A DNA stretch of 45,639 bases from an uncultured Prevotellaceae bacterium. Its GTDB lineage: Bacteria > Bacteroidota > Bacteroidia > Bacteroidales > Bacteroidaceae. Below are positions 20,236-28,683 of the stretch, piece by piece (the stretch's first letter is position 1; every line of letters starts with the position of its first letter). The position numbers were made by a program, and so were the translations under genes. The stretch lies in the NCBI GenBank assembly GCA_945831805.1, contig CAMADY010000012.1, forward strand, positions 1 to 45,639, read 5' to 3'. The notes under the pieces are model-generated. The model was not told where the DNA came from, ran no database searches, and saw nothing but the letters and a program-made list of their open reading frames with translations.

Positions 20236-20281
20236 GTGATGTGTGATAAGGAATCACCCATCACCTATCACTCATCACCTA
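20233..20281. terminator. 7-bp-period tract forming a hairpin between convergent genes
   Basis: taggtga|tgtgtga ... tcaccca|tcaccta|tcactca|tcaccta; ggtgatgtgtgata pairs with tatcactcatcacc (one mismatch). Confidence 0.75.
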
Positions 20282-20287
20282 AAAAGA

Positions 20288-21796
20288 CTAAAGTTTCCTC
20301 ATCGCCTTCGGCAGGTATTTTACTATGTCAGAGGCGATGACGCTTTCCATGCCTAGCTCGTTGGCAGCAATATCCCCCGCAAGACCATGAACATACATAC
20401 CTATCATGGCAGCATGCATCTGCGAGTAACCACGCGCTAGCAATCCCGTAATGATACCTGTAAGAACATCGCCGCTGCCGGCGGTTGCCATGCCGGCATT
20501 CCCCGAACTATTGAAGACAATCTGTCCCGTAGGTAGGCAGAGAGCACTGTAATGCCCCTTCAGCAGCACGTAGCCGTGAAGCCTCTGCGCCATGTCGCGA
20601 GCCTTCATCAGGCGGTCGTAGTCGTCAACAGGAGGCTCGTCGCACAGACGGTCCATCTCCTTTGGGTGCGGAGTAAATATCAGGGCGTCAGGCAACTGCT
20701 GCAGCCATGCCCTGTGCGATGCCAGGATATTCAACGCATCAGCATCCACGACGGTAGGAATCTTCGAGCTGCGCAGCTGTGTCATCAACGCTATCGCCGT
20801 TGTGTCCGCCTTTCCAAGACCCGGACCGATGCCCATAGCACTGTACGCATTACTGTCCGAAGCAGCCGAGAAGACCTTCTCGTCCCTGTCGTGGTGGATT
20901 ATAGCCTCCGGAACAGCTATCTGCATGATGTCGTTGTTTAGCGAGGGCGTATGAACCGTCAGCTTGCCGACGCCACTCCTCAGACACGCCTGCGAAGCCA
21001 GTATCGTGGCGCCGCACATACCATACGAACCACTCACCAGCAGGGCGTGACCCATTGTACCTTTATGCGCAAAATCGCTCCTTCCCTTTATCAGGCAGCG
21101 GATGCGCTCCTTGTCTATAACAGAGAACTGAGCCTCCGTCTGTTCTATGAAATCCTTGCTCAATCCGATGTCCAGCACCTCTACCTCGCCAAGGTTCTCC
21201 TGATTGTCGGCGAAGAACATGCAGAGCTTCTTCATACCAAGCGTCAGCGTGAGGTCTGCCACTATGATGTTCTGCCTCACGTTGAACGTATTGTCCTCGG
21301 TCATCATGCCCGAAGGTACGTCAACGCTCACCACCGTAGCCTCTGACTGGTTGATGTACCTCACCACCGCAGCAAAGCCACCTGACAGCGGCTTGTTCAG
21401 ACCCGAACCGAAGAGCGCATCCACCACGAGCGTCTCCCTCGTAAGCTTCGGAGGGTCAAACTCCTGCGTCACCTCCTTCAGCGCTCCGGTGTTCTTCTTC
21501 TTAAGCCTGTCACGGTTCTCCTGGCAGTCTGCCGACAACTTGCCGCTGACGTTGAAGAGATATACCATCACGTTGTAGCCCTCGCCAAGCAGCATGCGCG
21601 CTATGGCAAGACCGTCGCCGCCGTTGTTACCCGGACCGGCAAACACCACGACGGGCGTCTCCTCGTCCCAGCGCTGCCTGATGCTACGCGACAGTGCCTC
21701 GGCTGCACGCTCCATAAGGTCTATGCTTGATACCGGTTCATGCTCTATAGTGTACAAATCCAGCTCATGTATCTGTTTGCTTGTAAATATCTTCAT
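20288..21796 (-). CDS. nnr: Bifunctional NAD(P)H-hydrate epimerase/dehydratase
   Basis: YjeF_N (VVVFAGPGNNGGDGLAIARMLL) plus dehydratase (GPGLGKADTT..., NAGMATAGSGDVLTGIITGLLARG). Confidence 0.93.
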   Translation of the reverse strand: MKIFTSKQIHELDLYTIEHEPVSSIDLMERAAEALSRSIRQRWDEETPVVVFAGPGNNGGDGLAIARMLLGEGYNVMVYLFNVSGKLSADCQENRDRLKKKNTGALKEVTQEFDPPKLTRETLVVDALFGSGLNKPLSGGFAAVVRYINQSEATVVSVDVPSGMMTEDNTFNVRQNIIVADLTLTLGMKKLCMFFADNQENLGEVEVLDIGLSKDFIEQTEAQFSVIDKERIRCLIKGRSDFAHKGTMGHALLVSGSYGMCGATILASQACLRSGVGKLTVHTPSLNNDIMQIAVPEAIIHHDRDEKVFSAASDSNAYSAMGIGPGLGKADTTAIALMTQLRSSKIPTVVDADALNILASHRAWLQQLPDALIFTPHPKEMDRLCDEPPVDDYDRLMKARDMAQRLHGYVLLKGHYSALCLPTGQIVFNSSGNAGMATAGSGDVLTGIITGLLARGYSQMHAAMIGMYVHGLAGDIAANELGMESVIASDIVKYLPKAMRKL

Positions 21797-21918
21797 TTTC
21801 AAAGGAATAAGTGTTATTTTTCAGAAGAATAAGTGTTAATATGTCGTTTTTTCTTTAAAAAACATTGCAAAAATACAAAAAAAACTCGAATTAGCACCAT
21901 TATTTCACATTTTTTTAT

Positions 21919-21926
21919 TACTTTTG
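21919..21926 (+). promoter_or_regulatory. Putative -7 box (TACTTTTG) for hpt
   Basis: TAnnTTTG upstream of the 21971 start. Confidence 0.5.
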
Positions 21927-21970
21927 CATTTGAAAATGATAACAGAGAAAAAATAAACCTCAAAACACTC

Positions 21971-22516
21971 ATGTCAGCAGAGCGCATTACAATCCACGAC
22001 AAGACCTTCGAACTGTCTATCCCTGAGACTGAGATACAGGCAGCTGTAAAGAACGTGGCTGATAAGATAAAGGCAGACTATGCCGGAAAACATCCACTCT
22101 TTGTCGTGGTTCTCAACGGAGCCTTCGTCTTCGGAGCAGACCTCTTCGCACAGATGCAGGACCTGCCATGCCAGGTAGCCTTCACGAAGATAAAGTCCTA
22201 CAACGGCATCAACTCCACCGGAACCGTAGCAGAGCAGTTGCCTGTAACGGAGGAGGTGACAGGTCGCCACGTTATCATCGTCGAGGACATCGTAGAGACC
22301 GGTTACAGCATGCAGTATCTCCTTGAGCGCATCAACAGCTATCACCCTGCATCCGTAGAAATCTGCGCCTTCTCACACAAGCCGGAGCAGTGCAAGGTAC
22401 CGGGGCTGAAGGTTAAGTACGTCGGCATGAAGCTACCAGAGGCATTCATCGTGGGCTATGGCCTCGACTACAACCAGAACGGACGCCAGCTCAGGGACAT
22501 CTATTCCTTAGTTTAA
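21971..22516 (+). CDS. hpt: Hypoxanthine phosphoribosyltransferase
   Basis: MSAERITIHDKTFELSIPETEI...VVLNGAFVFGADL...VIIVEDIVETGYSMQYLL...; the ORF start at 21833 is too far upstream. Confidence 0.93.
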   Translation: MSAERITIHDKTFELSIPETEIQAAVKNVADKIKADYAGKHPLFVVVLNGAFVFGADLFAQMQDLPCQVAFTKIKSYNGINSTGTVAEQLPVTEEVTGRHVIIVEDIVETGYSMQYLLERINSYHPASVEICAFSHKPEQCKVPGLKVKYVGMKLPEAFIVGYGLDYNQNGRQLRDIYSLV

Positions 22517-22558
22517 GGGGTAATGGTTAAGGTTTAAAGGTTAACGGTTAAGGTTTAT
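22510..22558. repeat. 7-bp-period tandem tract
   Basis: agttTAA|ggggtaa|tggttaa|ggtttaa|aggttaa|cggttaa|ggtttat; the first unit contains the hpt stop codon. Confidence 0.92.
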
Positions 22559-22597
22559 ACAAACACAGCTAAATAATTATTTTATCAGGTAACAGAA

Positions 22598-23170
22598 ATG
22601 AAGAATATCGTAATCTTCGGTGCCCCAGGTTCAGGTAAGGGCACACAGAGCGACAAGATCATTGCAGAATTTGGTGTCGCTCACATTTCAACAGGCGACG
22701 TCCTCCGTGGCGAGATCAAGGCAAACACAGAGCTCGGACAGACTGCCTCCAAGTACATCAACGAGGGTAAGCTCGTACCAGACTCACTCATCATCGACAT
22801 GCTCGCATCTACACTCGATGCAAAGGGCAAGGATATTCCAGGCGTTATCTTCGACGGTTTCCCACGCACCATCGCGCAGGCAGAGGCTCTCGACAAGATG
22901 CTCCAGGAGCGCGGTGAGTCCGTTTCTGTCGTTATCGGTCTTGAGGTAGAAGACGATGAGCTCATCAAGCGCATCATTGCTCGCGGTAAGACCTCCGGTC
23001 GTGCTGACGACAACGAGGAGACAGCAAAGAAGCGCCTCGCTACGTACTACTCACAGACCCTCCCACTCAAGGATTTCTACATCAAGCAGGGCAAGTACGC
23101 TCGAATCGAGGGTATGGGTTCCATCGACGACATCTACGCTACCATCTCTCAGGAAATCATGGCAGTGTAA
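22598..23170 (+). CDS. adk: Adenylate kinase
   Basis: MKNIVIFGAPGSGKGTQSDKIIAEFGVAHISTGDVLRGEI...VIFDGFPRTIAQAEAL. Confidence 0.98.
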   Translation: MKNIVIFGAPGSGKGTQSDKIIAEFGVAHISTGDVLRGEIKANTELGQTASKYINEGKLVPDSLIIDMLASTLDAKGKDIPGVIFDGFPRTIAQAEALDKMLQERGESVSVVIGLEVEDDELIKRIIARGKTSGRADDNEETAKKRLATYYSQTLPLKDFYIKQGKYARIEGMGSIDDIYATISQEIMAV

Positions 23171-23221
23171 GTCATCTCCCATTCTGTCATCACCCCGTTT
23201 GTAATTTTTGTATTTTTGTTT

Positions 23222-23287
23222 ATGAAGAAGATATTTTTCGCTGTTTATATTCTTTCAGCAGTATTCTGCACTTCGCTATCTGCCTAG
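23222..23287 (+). pseudogene. Possible orphan signal peptide / decayed small secreted protein
   Basis: atgaagaagatattt...gcctag = MKKIFFAVYILSAVFCTSLSA*; an open stretch in another frame (PSLKDVVAEGRMLLYCSPVTTCIVRSFMLYTDEWQVHEERLLVRG) follows. Confidence 0.35.
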
Positions 23288-23418
23288 TTTGAAGGATGTT
23301 GTTGCGGAAGGTAGGATGTTGTTGTACTGCTCACCGGTAACGACCTGCATCGTGCGTTCCTTTATGTTATATACGGATGAGTGGCAGGTCCATGAGGAGA
23401 GGCTGTTAGTACGTGGAC

Positions 23419-24057
23419 TTAATTGTTGCTTGTCATGAAGGGTGAGGTGCTGAGCTGCACCATCTCGTAGAACTCGTCGCGGAGGGCTTTCTTCTGCTTG
23501 AAGCATCCGGTGAAGTATGAGACGCACATCTCGCCCTTGTTCTTTACGCCACGCATGGATTTGCACATGTGCTGTCCGCGCATTACGATGGCGAAGCCTT
23601 CTGCAGTGCCGTTGAGTGCTTCAGCAAGCATATCGACAATCTGTCGGCAGAGGCGCTCCTGTAGCTGTAGGCGTGCGGCGCAGTAGCCTACGACCCTTGC
23701 TACCTTTGAGATGCCTAAGATGCGGCCCTCTGCGCTGGGGATATATGCGAAGTAGTATTTTCCGAAGAATGGCAGCATGTGGTGCTCGCACATGGAGTAG
23801 TAGTCGCCGCAGTCGAAGACCATCTCGGTGGAGTGTGCGGAGTTTGTGAAGGTGGTGATGCGCGGTTTCTTCTCCGGCTTGTAGCCACGGAATATCTCTC
23901 CGAACATACGCAGTATGCGGTCGGGCGTGCTCTGTAGTCCCTCGCGCTCGGGGTCTTCGCCGATGTAGTACATTATGGTGCGGATAGCGTTCTTCAGTTC
24001 TTCTTCAGAGACTATCTTACGTTGAGTATCTTGTGGGTTTGGAGTGATAGGTTCCAT
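23419..24057 (-). CDS. folE: GTP cyclohydrolase I
   Basis: MEPITPNPQDTQRKI...EDPEREGLQSTPDRILRMFGEIFRGY...MCEHHMLPFFGKYYFAYIPS...RGQHMCKSMRGVKNKGEM. Confidence 0.96.
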   Translation of the reverse strand: MEPITPNPQDTQRKIVSEEELKNAIRTIMYYIGEDPEREGLQSTPDRILRMFGEIFRGYKPEKKPRITTFTNSAHSTEMVFDCGDYYSMCEHHMLPFFGKYYFAYIPSAEGRILGISKVARVVGYCAARLQLQERLCRQIVDMLAEALNGTAEGFAIVMRGQHMCKSMRGVKNKGEMCVSYFTGCFKQKKALRDEFYEMVQLSTSPFMTSNN

Positions 24058-24578
24058 ATAGGGTGTTCTAAAATATAGTCTATTGTTGCTTTTACGTTCT
24101 CGTTGGTAGTCAGCTCGTTGCCGGTGTCGAGCGGTTGCAGGCGTCGCTCCTTTGCGTTGATGGCTTCGAAGCGCTGCATGTCGTCGTTGGGGTAGAGCAC
24201 CTTCAGTTCGTCGATGCGCTGGATGCGTAGCTCGAGGTCTTTCGGGGAGCATGTTATCCAGTCAACGTCGCAGCCGTGTGGCAGTGCGAGTGATCCGTTG
24301 GTCTCTATCTGTATGAAGAAGCCTTCGCGGTGCAGGAGCTGGCATAGGGTTGCGGTGAGCTGCATGGTGGGTTCTCCTCCTGTGATGACGATGTGTCGGG
24401 TGGGGTAGTGGCTGACGGCCTCGACGATAGCCTCTTCAGTCATCTCGGTGTATGAGAAGTGCTGCGTGTCGCAGAAGGGGCATCGGGTGTTACATCCGCT
24501 GAGTCTTAGGAAGACGGCAGGTGTGCCCGTATATCTTCCCTCGCCCTGCAGTGAGTAGAAAATCTCGTTGACTCTCAT
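24012..24578 (-). CDS. queE: 7-carboxy-7-deazaguanine synthase (radical SAM)
   Basis: MRVNEIFYSLQGEGRYTGTPAVFLRLSGCNTRCPFCDTQH...VITGGEPTMQ. Confidence 0.95.
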   Translation of the reverse strand: MRVNEIFYSLQGEGRYTGTPAVFLRLSGCNTRCPFCDTQHFSYTEMTEEAIVEAVSHYPTRHIVITGGEPTMQLTATLCQLLHREGFFIQIETNGSLALPHGCDVDWITCSPKDLELRIQRIDELKVLYPNDDMQRFEAINAKERRLQPLDTGNELTTNENVKATIDYILEHPIWNLSLQTHKILNVR

Positions 24579-24581
24579 GGC

Positions 24582-24914
24582 TTAGTCCTTTTCGTAGATT
24601 GCAGTGTTGCCGACACTCTCCTGTACCTCAACGCGGTAGCATTGTGGTATCTGGTCGCAGATCCATCGTGCGATGTTCTCTGCTGTGGGATTGAAGGGCA
24701 GCAGTTCGTTGAAGTTTCCATGGTCGAGGTATCCGTGTATCTTCTCCTTGACCTTTGTGAAATCGATGACCATGCCGTCGGCGTTAAGTTCCTTGGCTTT
24801 GCAGTGTATCGTAACGACCCAGTTGTGTCCGTGGAGGTTCTCACACTTGCTCTGGTAGGAGAGGTGCAGCTGGTGACAGCCTGCTATCTCCATCTGTTTT
24901 GAGATATAGTACAT
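24582..24914 (-). CDS. queD: 6-carboxytetrahydropterin synthase
   Basis: MYYISKQMEIAGCHQLHLSYQSKCENLHGHNWVVTIHCKAKELNADGMVIDFTKVKE...LDHGNFNE...NPTAENIARWI. Confidence 0.96.
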   Translation of the reverse strand: MYYISKQMEIAGCHQLHLSYQSKCENLHGHNWVVTIHCKAKELNADGMVIDFTKVKEKIHGYLDHGNFNELLPFNPTAENIARWICDQIPQCYRVEVQESVGNTAIYEKD

Positions 24915-24917
24915 AAT

Positions 24918-24951
24918 AAAAGTTTTTTTATTCAGGGTTGCTTATACCTGA
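24918..24951 (-). promoter_or_regulatory. Candidate preQ1 class I riboswitch in the queD leader
   Basis: Minus-strand RNA UCAGG-UAUAAGCAA-C-CCUGA-AUAAAAAAACUUUA: P1 UCAGG/CCUGA, C15 before the 3' P1 strand, A-rich tail, P2 AAG(9-11)/CUU(30-32). Position-for-position length match to the T. tengcongensis aptamer CUGGGUCGCAGUAACCCCAGUUAACAAAACAAGG. Confidence 0.8.
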
Positions 24952-25006
24952 TTTGTTTCTCTATGATAAGGCCTGTCGTAATGTCGCGATAGGCGTTTTG
25001 CGTGTG

Positions 25007-25037
25007 CAAAGTTAGTAAGAAATTGTGAAATGGCAAA
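25007..25037 (-). promoter_or_regulatory. Putative promoter of the queD-queE-folE operon
   Basis: Minus strand TTTG (25037-25034)-N19-TAACTTTG (25014-25007), Bacteroidetes -33/-7 consensus. Confidence 0.7.
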
Positions 25038-25112
25038 ATTTTTTTGCTCATACCTTATTATATTATATAAAAAAACGAAAAAAAAGATGATTTTGACAAA
25101 ATAAACAGTCAT

Positions 25113-26072
25113 TTGTTGCGTTTGTTTATTGTGTCAAAATGTAGAATTGTCATATTGATGTTCGTTCTCTTGCTTTCGACGGCAAGGGTTTGTGGGCAGT
25201 ACGACCCGTACTTCCCGCACTATTTTGACATGCAGACGATGTATAATCCGGCAGCTGCAGGCAAGGAGTCCCGGATGAACATCTACGGCACCCTGGCAAT
25301 GACGATGTCGGGCTTCGAGAATGCTCCTATGACCTTTGCCGTAGCTGGCGACTATCCGTTCTCGTTCTGGAAGAGTCTCCACGGCGTTGGTGCCATGATA
25401 ATGAGCGACAAGGCTGGTCTCTTCAGCCATCAGAAGATAGCCGTTCAGTATGCCCTCCGCAAGAAGCTTGCCGGGGGATGGCTGTCGGGAGGCATCCAGC
25501 CGGGACTCCTCACTGAGAAGTTCCGCGGCTCGGAGGTTGACCTGGCTGACGAGGGAGACCCTGTGTTCCCGAAGACGGATGTCGATGGCAACGGCTTCGA
25601 CCTTGGTGCTGGCCTTCTCTATCAGCGTAAGAACTGGTATGCGGGAATCAGTGCGCAGCATATCACCGCACCGACGATATTGCTTGGCGATAAGAACGAG
25701 CTGAAGATAGACCCAGTGCTGTATGCCACGGGCGGCGTAACGTTCCAGCTTGTCAATCCACTGCTGAAGATAGCTACGTCGGCATTGGTTCAGAGCGACC
25801 TTACGGCGTATCGTGCCGACATCACGGGCAGGTTGATATACACCTATGACGGCAAAATGTTCTACGGTGGCCTTAACTATAGTCCGACAAACTCGGTGTC
25901 GGTGCTCCTCGGCGGAAGGTTCAAGGGCTTCATGGTGGGATACTCGTTTGAGATGTACACCAACGGCATCAGCTTCCGCAACAGCTCGCACGGTGCGTTC
26001 GTGGGCTACCAGATGGATGTTGACCTTGGAAAGAAGGGCAAGAACTTCCACCAGACAACGAGAACTTTGTAA
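25113..26072 (+). CDS. porP: Type IX secretion system PorP/SprF family membrane protein
   Basis: QYDPYFPHYFDMQTMYNPAAAGKESRMNIYGTLAMTMSGFENAP...; first gene of the gldKLMN operon. Start codon uncertain. Confidence 0.9.
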   Translation: MLRLFIVSKCRIVILMFVLLLSTARVCGQYDPYFPHYFDMQTMYNPAAAGKESRMNIYGTLAMTMSGFENAPMTFAVAGDYPFSFWKSLHGVGAMIMSDKAGLFSHQKIAVQYALRKKLAGGWLSGGIQPGLLTEKFRGSEVDLADEGDPVFPKTDVDGNGFDLGAGLLYQRKNWYAGISAQHITAPTILLGDKNELKIDPVLYATGGVTFQLVNPLLKIATSALVQSDLTAYRADITGRLIYTYDGKMFYGGLNYSPTNSVSVLLGGRFKGFMVGYSFEMYTNGISFRNSSHGAFVGYQMDVDLGKKGKNFHQTTRTL

Positions 26073-26099
26073 ATAATTATGAAATAAAAATTTAAAACA

Positions 26100-27560
26100 A
26101 TGAATATTCGCAAGACAACAATGATGTTTCTGTCATGCCTCCTGGCTCTCTCTCTGAGCAGCTGCGTACTCGGCGGCAAGCTCTCTGGAGCGAAGCAGGG
26201 CGGTGAGGTGACAGGACTTAGCACCGGAAGGGGCTACACTGAGCCGACGCCTTTCGGTATGACGCAAGTACAGCGTGGATTCCTCAAGATGGGTCTGGAG
26301 AAGAAAGACTCGCTCTGGGGTATCTCCACACCTGTGAAAGAAGTTTCCGTTGACGGTTTCTGGATGGACGAGACAGAGGTGTCGAACGCCAAGTACCGCC
26401 AGTTCGTAATGTGGGTGCGCGACAGTATTCTCCGTACGCGCCTCGCCGATCCAGCCTACGGCGGCGACGAGACCTACATGATAACGGAGGACAAGAACGG
26501 CGAGTCCGTTACTCCGCATCTCAACTGGAAGAAGCAGCTGCCACGCAAGCCGACGGAGGATGAGCAGCGTGCCATAGAGAGCCTCTATGTCACCAACCCC
26601 GTGACGGGCGAGAAACTCCTCGACTGGCGTCAGCTGAACTACCGCTACGAGATCTACGACTACACCACGGCAGCCCTCCGTCGCAACCGCCTCAATCCGG
26701 AGGAGCGCAGCTTCAATACCGATGTTACGGTGAATGCGGACGAGATAGTGATGATCTCGAAGGATACGGCATACATCGACGATGAGGGCCGCATAGTACG
26801 CGAGACGATCAACCGTCCGCTGTCGGGTCCGTACGACTTCCTCAATACATACATAGTGAACGTTTATCCGGACACCACATGCTGGGTCAACGACTTCACG
26901 AACAGCGACAACGAGACATACCTTCGCAACTATTTCTCCAACCCTACGTACAACGACTATCCTGTAGTTGGCGTGACATGGGAGCAGGCCAATGCCTTCT
27001 GTGCATGGCGTACGGACTATCTGCTGAAGGGACTCAATGGTGCGGCGCGATTCATTCAGCGCTACCGTCTGCCTACAGAGGCGGAGTGGGAGTTTGCGGC
27101 TCGCGGAAAGAACGGAACGGAGTTCCCTTGGGAGAACGAGGACGTGAAGAACGGCGATGGCTGCTACTACGCCAACTTCAAGCCCGACCGCGGCGACTAC
27201 ACACGCGACGGCAACCTCATAACGTCAAAGACGGGTATCTATGCTGCCAACAGCAATGGTCTCTACGACATGGCGGGCAACGTGGCAGAGTGGACGTCAA
27301 CGATCTACACCGAGTCTGGCGTTGAGGCGATGAACGACCTCAACCCTCAGCTGGAGTACAAGGCAGCGAAGGAGGATCCTTACAGAATGAAGAAGAAGTC
27401 CGTGCGCGGCGGTTCGTGGAAGGACCCTGAGAGCTACATACGCTCCGCATGGCGCTCGTGGGAGTATCAGAACCAGCCTCGCTCGTACATCGGATTCCGC
27501 TGCGTACGCTCTATGGCAAGCCCTGCAAGCGTTAATGCAAAGGGAAAGAAGAAGAGGTAA
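26100..27560 (+). CDS. gldK: T9SS lipoprotein GldK/PorK (FGE-sulfatase fold)
   Basis: Lipobox SSC; VDGFWMDETEVSNAKYRQFVMWVRDSI...RLPTEAEWEFAARG...GLYDMAGNVAEWTS...VRGGSWKD. Confidence 0.94.
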   Translation: MNIRKTTMMFLSCLLALSLSSCVLGGKLSGAKQGGEVTGLSTGRGYTEPTPFGMTQVQRGFLKMGLEKKDSLWGISTPVKEVSVDGFWMDETEVSNAKYRQFVMWVRDSILRTRLADPAYGGDETYMITEDKNGESVTPHLNWKKQLPRKPTEDEQRAIESLYVTNPVTGEKLLDWRQLNYRYEIYDYTTAALRRNRLNPEERSFNTDVTVNADEIVMISKDTAYIDDEGRIVRETINRPLSGPYDFLNTYIVNVYPDTTCWVNDFTNSDNETYLRNYFSNPTYNDYPVVGVTWEQANAFCAWRTDYLLKGLNGAARFIQRYRLPTEAEWEFAARGKNGTEFPWENEDVKNGDGCYYANFKPDRGDYTRDGNLITSKTGIYAANSNGLYDMAGNVAEWTSTIYTESGVEAMNDLNPQLEYKAAKEDPYRMKKKSVRGGSWKDPESYIRSAWRSWEYQNQPRSYIGFRCVRSMASPASVNAKGKKKR

Positions 27561-27595
27561 GAAAAATAGAAATAAAATCAGAAAATCCTTTCGCA

Positions 27596-28594
27596 ATGTC
27601 TAAATATAGCAAAATAAACATCATCTATCTGCTTCAGAAGTGGATGGACAGCGTACCGGGACAGACATTCCTTAACTACGCGTATTCATGGGGTGCTGCC
27701 GTCGTAATTCTCGGTACCCTCTTCAAGTTGACTCACCTTCCAGGTGCCAATGTCATGCTGTTCATTGGTATGGGCACGGAGGTCGTGGTGTTCTTCATCT
27801 CTGCCTTCGACCGTCCGTTCGATAAGTCAACAATCGATATGCCCCTCGACAACCATATCGGCGATAGCCTCGACGAGAATGGTAACGAGATAGTACCAGC
27901 CGTCGTAGCACCTGCTGTAGTAAGAGGTGCTGCCGGCAGTGTGGCAGCAGGCAGTGCTCCTGCAGCAGCCAATGCTCCTGCTAATGGCAATGCTTCCGCT
28001 AATGGCGGTGTTGCTGTCGGCGGTGCACCAGTAATAATCGGTGGCGGATCTGTTGCACCTGCTGTTTCGGAGACCGTTTCTTCCTCTGAGGGCAACGGTG
28101 GCATCAAGGGCACCATCATCATCGGTGGCGGCGCGGCTGCAGGCGGTTCAGCAGTTACCGGCGGTTCTGTTGCAGGCGGTTCTTCTGTTGCTAGTGGTTC
28201 AGCTTCAGAGAGCACTTCCGAGCCAATCAGCTTCGGCGAGAAGGTTATCGGTGCTCCTGCTCCTGCCGTTACGCCAGAGACAGCCGAGCGCATGGAGGTT
28301 GTCACGACGGACTACATCTCGCACCTTGAGCAGCTCAACGAGATGCTGGAGAAGGTTGCGGCACAGTCGGCACGCCTTGCTACGGACAGCGAGGAGATGG
28401 AGAACCTCAACCGTACACTTACCGGTATCAGCCGTGTCTATGAGATGCAGCTCAAGTCTGCCTCACAGCAGATTACGACGCAGGATGAGATCAATGCCCA
28501 GACAAAGCGTATGGCAGAGCAGATACAGGAGCTCAACGCCATCTACACACGCATGATTGAGGCTATGACCGTCAACATGCCGAAGGTGGGATAG
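27596..28594 (+). CDS. gldL: T9SS motor protein GldL/PorL with Ala/Gly/Ser-rich insert
   Basis: SWGAAVVILGTLFKLTHLPGANVMLFIGMGTEVVVFFISAFDRPFD; C-terminal EQLNEMLEKVAAQSARLATDSEEMENLNRTLTGISRVYEMQLKSAS. Confidence 0.93.
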   Translation: MSKYSKINIIYLLQKWMDSVPGQTFLNYAYSWGAAVVILGTLFKLTHLPGANVMLFIGMGTEVVVFFISAFDRPFDKSTIDMPLDNHIGDSLDENGNEIVPAVVAPAVVRGAAGSVAAGSAPAAANAPANGNASANGGVAVGGAPVIIGGGSVAPAVSETVSSSEGNGGIKGTIIIGGGAAAGGSAVTGGSVAGGSSVASGSASESTSEPISFGEKVIGAPAPAVTPETAERMEVVTTDYISHLEQLNEMLEKVAAQSARLATDSEEMENLNRTLTGISRVYEMQLKSASQQITTQDEINAQTKRMAEQIQELNAIYTRMIEAMTVNMPKVG

Positions 28595-28683
28595 GTGCTC
28601 ATCGATGTCCTATGACGCAAAAAGCGCCGGGGCAACCGTCTTAATATACATTTTACATCTTTCAATTTTCAATACGATAAATT

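Noticed and set aside
25134-26051. 305-aa minus-strand ORF opposite porP
   Set aside because: Shadow ORF; plus-strand PorP/SprF is unambiguous.
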